Origin: Hymenobacter fodinae
GTDB taxonomy: Bacteria; Bacteroidota; Bacteroidia; Cytophagales; Hymenobacteraceae
NCBI RefSeq assembly: GCF_004745825.1
Contig: NZ_SRLA01000002.1
Span: forward strand, 744,001-808,000
Direction of reading: 5' to 3'
Length of the DNA: 64,000 bases
This document shows, one piece after another, positions 58,834-64,000 of the stretch. The notes below the pieces were generated by a model. The model saw nothing but the letters and a program-made list of their open reading frames with translations, was not told the origin of the DNA and searched no databases. The translations under genes and the position numbers were made by a program. Numbering within the stretch: the stretch's first letter is position 1; the number at the start of each line of letters is the position of its first letter.

Positions 58834-60210
58834 CTAGTGAACTACCTGCGGCTGAAACGTAGAAATAGCTTCTCCTAGATCAAACACCTCAGCGCCAGGC
58901 AGTGCCGACTGCAAAATGCTGGCACCGGCCGCCGAGCGGTAGCCACCGGCGCAATGCACCAGTACGGGCTTATCGGTGGGTACCTCAATGGCGCGTTCCC
59001 GCAGCTCAGGCAGCGGAATCAGCAGGGCGTTTTCGAAGATGGGCTGCTTGGCCTCGGTACGGTTACGGATATCCACGATGGTGAAGTCCTCGGGCCGCTC
59101 CCGCACGTGCTCTATATTGGTCTCGGGGCTGGTTACGGGCAGTTGCTGAGGAGTGAGCAGGGCACCGCGCACATTGCCTTCGTAGCCAATCTTGGCAGTT
59201 TTGCGAATAACCGTATCTAGGCCTATCTGCGAGTCGGCCAATAGGTAAAACGGTTCGTTGGGGCCCACGATTGAGCCCAGCCAGGTTTCAAACTTGCCCC
59301 CATCCATCAGGTTGATGGCGCCGGGTAGGTGACCAGCCCGGAATTGCGCGGCCGAGCGCGTATCAATGACGAGTACGCCGGGCTCCAGTTCATTTTCACT
59401 ATACAAGCGGGGTACCGCCCGAATGCTGTCCTCGAAAGGCTGCGCGCCCTGCTTGTTCAACAATACATCGTGGCCGAAGTACTTGGGCACGAAGGGCTGG
59501 TCTTCGAGCAACACCTTCACAAAGTCCTCCTCAGACATGGGCTGTAAAGCGTAGTTGGTCTTCAGCTCTTTGCCGATGGTGCTGTCGAGGTCGGGGCTGG
59601 TGGTTTTGCCGCAGAGCGAGCCGGGGCCATGGGCAGGATACACGCGCGTGGTAGCCGGCAAAGTCATGAGCTTCTGACGGGTACTCTGGTAGAGCTGTGC
59701 TGCCAACCCTTCGCGGCTGTGGCCTCCTACGTTGTCGCCCTCGCGCAGGTCAGGACGGCCCACATCGCCCACAAACAGGGTATCGCCGGTAAATACGGCG
59801 CGGGTCTGGCCTAGCTCGTCCATGAGCACAATGCTGATGGAGTCGGGCGAGTGGCCGGGGGTATTAAGGGCGTGGAGCTCCACGGCCCCCAGCGAAATAC
59901 GGTCGCCCTCATCGAAGGGCTGGTGGGGGTAGCTGGCTTTTACCAGCTTGCTGACGTAGATAGTGGCGCCGGTTTCCTGGGCAATTTCCAGGTGGCTGCT
60001 CACAAAGTCGGCGTGGGGGTGGGTTTCAATCACCCCAATGATCTTCGCCTCGTGCTCGTCGGCGAAGTCGTAGTAAGGTTGGGGGTCACGGGCGGGGTCG
60101 ATGATGACCACTTGGCGGCCGCAACGAACGGCGTAGCTCGCGTGGGCCAGGCCTTTGTCGTAGAACTGCTGAATTTGTACCGACGTGGTACTACTGGGCA
60201 GAGGACTCAT
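58834..60210 (-). CDS. Metallo-beta-lactamase/rhodanese fusion (persulfide-dioxygenase-like)
   Basis: A 458-aa protein from the ATG at 60210. The MBL domain starts YDKGLAHASYAVRCGRQVVIIDPARDPQPY and has the metal site THPHADFVSSH, then GDTLFVGDVGRPDL and VYPAHGPGSLCG. Two rhodanese domains follow. The first (VLVIDTRSAAQFRAGHLPGAINL, then LLADSQIG) has no active-site Cys. The second (FTIVDIRNRTEAK, then VLVHCAGGYRSAAG) keeps the Cys in HCAGGYR. Such fusions oxidise or transfer sulfane sulfur. Good call for class, substrate inferred. Confidence 0.92.
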   Translation of the reverse strand: MSPLPSSTTSVQIQQFYDKGLAHASYAVRCGRQVVIIDPARDPQPYYDFADEHEAKIIGVIETHPHADFVSSHLEIAQETGATIYVSKLVKASYPHQPFDEGDRISLGAVELHALNTPGHSPDSISIVLMDELGQTRAVFTGDTLFVGDVGRPDLREGDNVGGHSREGLAAQLYQSTRQKLMTLPATTRVYPAHGPGSLCGKTTSPDLDSTIGKELKTNYALQPMSEEDFVKVLLEDQPFVPKYFGHDVLLNKQGAQPFEDSIRAVPRLYSENELEPGVLVIDTRSAAQFRAGHLPGAINLMDGGKFETWLGSIVGPNEPFYLLADSQIGLDTVIRKTAKIGYEGNVRGALLTPQQLPVTSPETNIEHVRERPEDFTIVDIRNRTEAKQPIFENALLIPLPELRERAIEVPTDKPVLVHCAGGYRSAAGASILQSALPGAEVFDLGEAISTFQPQVVH

Positions 60211-60270
60211 GGGTGTAGGATGTGGTGAATGCGCCACCGTGGGAGCAGGCCCTGGCGGGGCGCACGTTTT

Positions 60271-60278
60271 CAAATATA
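60271..60278 (-). promoter_or_regulatory. -7 element of the MBL/rhodanese gene
   Basis: TATATTTG on the minus strand, exact consensus, 60 bases before the ATG at 60210. The remaining spacer to 60449 shows nothing else. Confidence 0.5.
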
Positions 60279-60449
60279 CGCAGCCGCACGTGCTATGCTA
60301 CTGGTGGAGCTCATAATGTACGATAGGAGAGAAGGTAAGCTATTGAGTATGATGAAGCTACTAAAACTGCCGGAGAGTAGGAATGATTCAGGAAGAACTA
60401 GCGCATTTTCATGAAAACCGTGGTGGCTAGGCCAGGTAAAGACCATAAA

Positions 60450-60478
60450 AAAAGCTCTGGCCGCAGGCCAGAGCTTTT
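60450..60478 (-). terminator. Terminator of the LTXXQ gene
   Basis: AAAAGCTCTGGCC (60450-60462) pairs perfectly with GGCCAGAGCTTTT (60466-60478); on the minus strand it is followed by TTTT. 23 bases after the stop at 60502. Confidence 0.92.
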
Positions 60479-60501
60479 GCTTGTGCGCAAGACGGAGTGA
60501 G

Positions 60502-60951
60502 CTATGAATTCGACTTCGTCTTTAGCTTACCTTTCTTCATGCCCTCCTGCCGGCGCTCCATTTGCTCGTCGCGGAGTTGGTTGTACTTGGTGAGCTGATC
60601 GGGGGTGAAGACGGCCTTGAGCTGGGCGTCATACTTGTCGCGAGTAGCTTTCATGGATTGCATAGCCGCCTGACGGTCAGCCCCAGCGCCAGCGTTGCCG
60701 CGCATTGCCTGCATTTCCTGTGCCTCCGCCAAAGCAATACTCCGCACCTGCGTGGTTTGATCGGCAGAGAGGCCTAGCTGCTTGGTCAGGCGCTGGCTCT
60801 GCAGCTCGGCCCGTTGCTCGGGCGTGATACTCAACCGGCCCTGGCCCTTTGGGCCTTGACGTACAAGCTGGTCGTTGGCCGGAGCGGTTTGCGCAGAGGC
60901 CGATCCAGCAACAAGTACTGCGGCGGCCAAGAGAACAAGCATCTTTTTCAT
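60502..60951 (-). CDS. Secreted LTXXQ-type (Spy/CpxP-like) protein
   Basis: A 149-aa protein. Signal peptide to about residue 20 (MLVLLAAAVLVAGSASA). The mature part is helical, with RLTKQLGLSADQTTQVRSIALAEAQEMQAM (the LSxxQ repeat), then KAVFTPDQLTKYNQLRDEQMERRQ (TPDQLTKY). These are the two LTXXQ-like motifs of Spy/CpxP, periplasmic stress chaperones. The family call is by pattern only. Confidence 0.78.
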   Translation of the reverse strand: MKKMLVLLAAAVLVAGSASAQTAPANDQLVRQGPKGQGRLSITPEQRAELQSQRLTKQLGLSADQTTQVRSIALAEAQEMQAMRGNAGAGADRQAAMQSMKATRDKYDAQLKAVFTPDQLTKYNQLRDEQMERRQEGMKKGKLKTKSNS

Positions 60952-61164
60952 AATTGTGGAGTCTGTGTGGAAGAGTTACGGCGGGTTAGAGCGCTACACT
61001 TCGGTAGGGTTTAATCTGCGACGGTAAAACCTGTCGCCAACTGGCCTACTAACGTCAGCAATCAACAGAAAGGCCTATATTCGGGCCACGTTGCCGATTG
61101 CAGACGGCTTTTATTGTAAAATCTTCACCTCACTCACCTTTTTCTTTCCTCTCTCACAACCTAT

Positions 61165-62751
61165 ATGGCAAGTATTTTCGCCAAAAAACCGCTTTCCCAG
61201 CTGCTAGGCGAAGCCAACTCCTCCGGGGAAGGCTCGCTAAAGCGCACCTTGGGCGCGGGTAACCTCGTGGCGCTGGGCGTCGGGGCTATTATTGGAGCTG
61301 GTCTGTTTGTGCGCACGGCGGCGGCCGCGGCACAGGCCTCAGGTCCGGGTGTTACGCTGGCTTTCATCGTGGCCGCCATTGGCTGCGCTTTCGCTGGCCT
61401 GTGCTACGCCGAGTTTGCCGCCATGATTCCGATTGCCGGCTCAGCTTACACCTACGCCTATACCACCATGGGCGAGTTTGTGGCCTGGGTAATTGGCTGG
61501 GCCCTGATTATGGAATATGCCCTGGGGGCCGCTACGGTAAGTATTGCCTGGAGCGAATACCTCAACAAGCTCCTAGAGGCGTTCCATCTTCCGCCCATAT
61601 CCTACGAGTTGAGCCATTCGCCTTTTGAAAGTGCTGCCGTTGATGGGGTTATGCACAGCGGCATCATTAACCTGCCCGCTCTGCTCATCATTGTAGCACT
61701 TTCTTTGCTGCTCATCAAGGGCACCCAAGAGTCGGCCATGTTCAACGCCATTGTGGTGTTTTTGAAAGTGGCTATTGTGCTGGTTTTCATTGCTGTAGGC
61801 TGGCAGTTCATTAACCCTTCAAACCATGAGCCTTACCTGATTCCGGAAAATGCTGAGCCAGTGAAAAACGCTGCCGGTACCATTGTGCGCGAGTACACCG
61901 GATGGAACAAGCACGGGTGGGGCGGTATTCTTGGTGGCGCGGCCATCGTGTTCTTTGCTTTCATTGGATTTGATGCTGTGAGCACGGCCGCGCAGGAAGC
62001 CAAAAACCCTAAGCGCGACATGCCCATTGGTATTTTGGGCTCACTGGCAGTGTGTACGGTGCTGTATATCCTGTTCGGTCATGTGCTGACAGGCGTTGCT
62101 AACTGGCGCGAATTTGCCGACCCTGCTAAGGGCGGCGAGGCCTCGGTAACGTACGCTATTAAAGCGCACATGCCCGGCTACGAGTGGTTGGGTACGGCCG
62201 TAACCATGGCTATTCTGCTCGGTTTCTCCTCGGTAATCCTTGTGATGCTGATGGGCCAGAGCCGCGTATTCTTCTCCATGGCGAAAGATGGCCTGATGCC
62301 AAAAGCCTTCTCTGAGCTGCACCCCAAGTTCCGCACGCCTTATAAGTCAAATCTCGCTCTGCTGATATTTGTGGGAGCTTTTGCTGCGCTTGTGCCAGGC
62401 TCTTTGGCCGGCGACCTGACCTCGTTCGGTACCTTGCTGGCATTCGTTCTGGTATCAGCGGGTGTTTGGATCATGCGCAAGTCAGATCCCGCTCAGCCTC
62501 GTCCGTTCCGGGCGCCGCTGTCGTCTCCCTCTTTCCCCTTCGTGCCAATTATGGGCATTGTAGTATGCCTAGGCATGATTGCCGCCCTTGATGAGTTCAC
62601 CTTGAAAGTAGCCCTAGGCTGGATGCTGCTGGGCTTTATTGTGTACTTCATCTACGGTAAGCGTAACTCCAAGCTGCAGCAAGGCATTGTGGTAGTACCT
62701 ACTGAAATGGAGGAGCAAGCCTTCATTGAGCCCGACCCCAAAAACGCATAA
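61165..62751 (+). CDS. APC-family amino-acid permease
   Basis: A 528-aa transporter with about 12 to 13 membrane helices. LGAGNLVALGVGAIIGAGLFVRTA near residue 30 is the helix-1 substrate site (GxGxIIGAGLF); AAIGCAFAGLCYAEFAAMIPIAGSAYTYAYTTMGEFVAWVIGWALIMEY follows. The type is CAT/YfnA cationic or branched amino-acid permease. Standard length. Substrate not predictable. Confidence 0.94.
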   Translation: MASIFAKKPLSQLLGEANSSGEGSLKRTLGAGNLVALGVGAIIGAGLFVRTAAAAAQASGPGVTLAFIVAAIGCAFAGLCYAEFAAMIPIAGSAYTYAYTTMGEFVAWVIGWALIMEYALGAATVSIAWSEYLNKLLEAFHLPPISYELSHSPFESAAVDGVMHSGIINLPALLIIVALSLLLIKGTQESAMFNAIVVFLKVAIVLVFIAVGWQFINPSNHEPYLIPENAEPVKNAAGTIVREYTGWNKHGWGGILGGAAIVFFAFIGFDAVSTAAQEAKNPKRDMPIGILGSLAVCTVLYILFGHVLTGVANWREFADPAKGGEASVTYAIKAHMPGYEWLGTAVTMAILLGFSSVILVMLMGQSRVFFSMAKDGLMPKAFSELHPKFRTPYKSNLALLIFVGAFAALVPGSLAGDLTSFGTLLAFVLVSAGVWIMRKSDPAQPRPFRAPLSSPSFPFVPIMGIVVCLGMIAALDEFTLKVALGWMLLGFIVYFIYGKRNSKLQQGIVVVPTEMEEQAFIEPDPKNA

Positions 62752-62771
62752 GCCGGGTACTCTACCCATTG

Positions 62772-62807
62772 AAAAGCCCTGCCGGAGCAATCCGGCGGGG
62801 CTTTTTT
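62772..62807 (+). terminator. Terminator of the permease gene
   Basis: AAAAGCCCTGCCGGA (62772-62786) pairs with 62791-62805, one wobble, then a run of T to 62807. 20 bases after the stop. Confidence 0.93.
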
Positions 62808-62889
62808 GGTTGTGAAGGTCCGCAATAACCGAACCTACTGGCCTAGCGCTGACTCAGCCAGTGCCCAATAGGCACCAGGGCAGGAGCGG

Positions 62890-63099
62890 TTACTTGGCCT
62901 CTTTCACCTCGCTTTGCAGCTTAAGCACTTTGTCGCCGTTTTCCTGCACGATGAGGAAAGCAGGGTTTTCGGGGGTGCCGTTGCGGGTGATTTCGGAGCC
63001 CTGCAGCTTGCGGGTTACGCTCTCTTTATGGGTTTCTTCGATTTTGCCGGTGGCCGTGCCGGTGCCGTATTTCCAGCTGACTTTTGTGCCTTTGCGCAT
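62890..63099 (-). CDS. DUF2945 (hypervirulence-associated TUDOR-like) protein
   Basis: A 69-aa protein from the ATG at 63099 (MRKGTKVSWKYGTGTATGKIEETH); an upstream in-frame start would add 26 unrelated residues. The pattern KGTKVSWKYGTGTATGKI, then FLIVQENGDKVLKLQSEV, matches the small SH3/Tudor-like DUF2945 domain. Role unknown. A TACCTTCC box is 3 bases before the ATG. Confidence 0.8.
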   Translation of the reverse strand: MRKGTKVSWKYGTGTATGKIEETHKESVTRKLQGSEITRNGTPENPAFLIVQENGDKVLKLQSEVKEAK

Positions 63100-63205
63100 G
63101 ACGGAAGGTATTGATGAGGTGGAGAATAAGAAGCATACTGTGGCCGAGGCTCTAAGGTTGAGGTGGCCTAGGAGCAACTATAGCACTATGCGCAGTTTCT
63201 TTAGC

Positions 63206-63213
63206 TACATTTG
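63206..63213 (+). promoter_or_regulatory. -7 element of the amidohydrolase gene
   Basis: TACATTTG, exact consensus, 73 bases before the ATG at 63287. No well-placed -33. Confidence 0.5.
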
Positions 63214-63286
63214 ACGAGGTCGGCTCGGCCGATTTTGCCTTCCTCTTACGCACTTCCTATTTCCTACACTCTACTTCCGCAACCTT

Positions 63287-64000
63287 ATGCACATTGACCT
63301 GCGCCGGCTTGGGCTGGCGGGTGGCCTACTCGTGGGCAGCCTCTCGGTGGCTCACGCGCAGTCGGCCACGTTTCCGCGCAACGGCGTTTACGACGACCGT
63401 CCGGGCCTGTACGCCTTCACGCACGCCACTATCTACACCGACTACAAAACCCGCCTCAACGATGCCACGCTCGTCATTCGGGATGGGAAAGTAGAAGCCG
63501 TAGGCCCCAACGTTAAAATTCCGGCTGGGGCCGTGGTGCAGGATATGAAGGGCAAGTTCATTTACCCTGGCTTCGTGGATCTGTACGCCAGCTACGGCGT
63601 GCCCGAGGTGAAGGCTCCAGAGCGCCAGGGCCGTCGCGGTGGCCCCCAGTTCGACAGCCAGAAAACCGGCGCCTACGACTGGAATCAGGCCGTACACCCT
63701 GAGGTAAATGCCGCCGAGCTGTTCAAGGCCAACGCCGAGCAAGCCGATGCCCTTCGTAAGCTGGGCTTCGGGGCAGTGCTCACTCACCAGCCCGATGGGA
63801 TTATGCGGGGCACGGCCGCCTTGGTGAGCCTGAACACCAACCGCAAGGAAACTGAGCTGATTTTGCAGGACCGCGCCGCCGCGGCGTACTCTTTCGATAA
63901 AGGCACCAGCACCCAGGATTATCCCTCGTCGCTGATGGGCAGCATTGCCCTGCTGCGCCAGAGCTACCTCGATGCCGACTGGAACCAGCGTAACCCCACC
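63287..64000 (+). CDS. Secreted amidohydrolase-family protein, N-terminal part
   Basis: The frame opens at ATG 63287 and runs past the window end, so 238 codons are visible. The signal peptide ends about residue 25 (GGLLVGSLSVAHAQ). It continues with ATIYTDYKTRLNDATLVIRDGKVEAVGPNVKIPAGAVVQDMKGKFIYPGFVDLYASYG, the typical beginning of amidohydrolase proteins of the imidazolonepropionase type. The first metal motif HxH appears as DLYASYG, so the two His are absent and activity would be atypical. The rest of the protein cannot be judged here. Confidence 0.85.
   Translation, partial: MHIDLRRLGLAGGLLVGSLSVAHAQSATFPRNGVYDDRPGLYAFTHATIYTDYKTRLNDATLVIRDGKVEAVGPNVKIPAGAVVQDMKGKFIYPGFVDLYASYGVPEVKAPERQGRRGGPQFDSQKTGAYDWNQAVHPEVNAAELFKANAEQADALRKLGFGAVLTHQPDGIMRGTAALVSLNTNRKETELILQDRAAAAYSFDKGTSTQDYPSSLMGSIALLRQSYLDADWNQRNPT

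Overview
The window looks like chromosomal DNA of a Hymenobacter-like bacterium (Bacteroidota, Cytophagales). The support is the gene families present (DUF4249 lipoprotein with a TonB receptor, HmuY, GldL-like small membrane proteins, a dipeptidyl peptidase IV), the Bacteroidota -7 promoter element TAnnTTTG in front of many genes, moderately high GC, and a very high density of the hexamer GGCCTA/TAGGCC. No rRNA, tRNA, CRISPR array, transposase or phage gene was seen. The assignment rests on recognition, not on a database search.

Layout. 1-515 is the end of a TolC-like efflux gene. 650-2203 is a divergent QorB-like reductase/HxlR regulator pair with palindromic operators. 2396-4186 is an AraC regulator plus a short-chain dehydrogenase (SDR). 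4269-6212 is dnaK, with an inverted repeat in its promoter. 6436-7035 is an orphan Imm53-like immunity gene. 7174-13965 is a complete haem-uptake operon read leftward (hmuR, hmuY, hmuT, hmuU, hmuV, hmuS); its promoter is bracketed by two matching AT-rich boxes. 14198-14719 is a small regulator-like gene facing away from it. 14993-17882 holds a membrane class III nucleotide cyclase and a second AraC/SDR pair of AT-rich composition.

18166-30483 is mostly housekeeping: hydrolase, RluE-type pseudouridine synthase, a large von Willebrand factor A (VWA)-like membrane protein, YiiX-like amidase with a 37-aa microprotein in front, roadblock protein, FabG, geranylgeranyl-reductase-like flavoprotein, TPR protein and dihydrolipoyl dehydrogenase. 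30598-41697 has two tandem small membrane proteins, DUF389, DPP-IV, an EamA transporter, RarA, SppA and purine nucleoside phosphorylase, with repeat-rich intergenic DNA between rarA and sppA. 41736-44951 is a DUF4249/TonB receptor pair. 45207-49514 has thioredoxin, a secreted protein, a small HNH protein in an AT-rich stretch, a TPR-like protein and an unassigned protein. sbcC (49627-53061) and sbcD (57484-58710) are separated by about 4.4 kb holding a small lipoprotein, an NTF2-like lipoprotein, a disordered protein, a glycoside hydrolase and an acetyltransferase. 58834-64000 has a metallo-beta-lactamase/rhodanese protein, an LTXXQ protein, an APC permease, a DUF2945 protein and the start of an amidohydrolase.

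The most unusual signal is genome-wide rather than one gene. GGCCTA/TAGGCC occurs about 150 times by eye, in genes, spacers and terminator stems. It is missing from several AT-rich genes that look acquired. Other items worth a second look are the paired operators at hmuR and hxlR, the dnaK inverted repeat, the 34-bp and 64-bp perfect or near-perfect palindromes, and -7 elements placed so close to start codons that leaderless mRNAs are likely.
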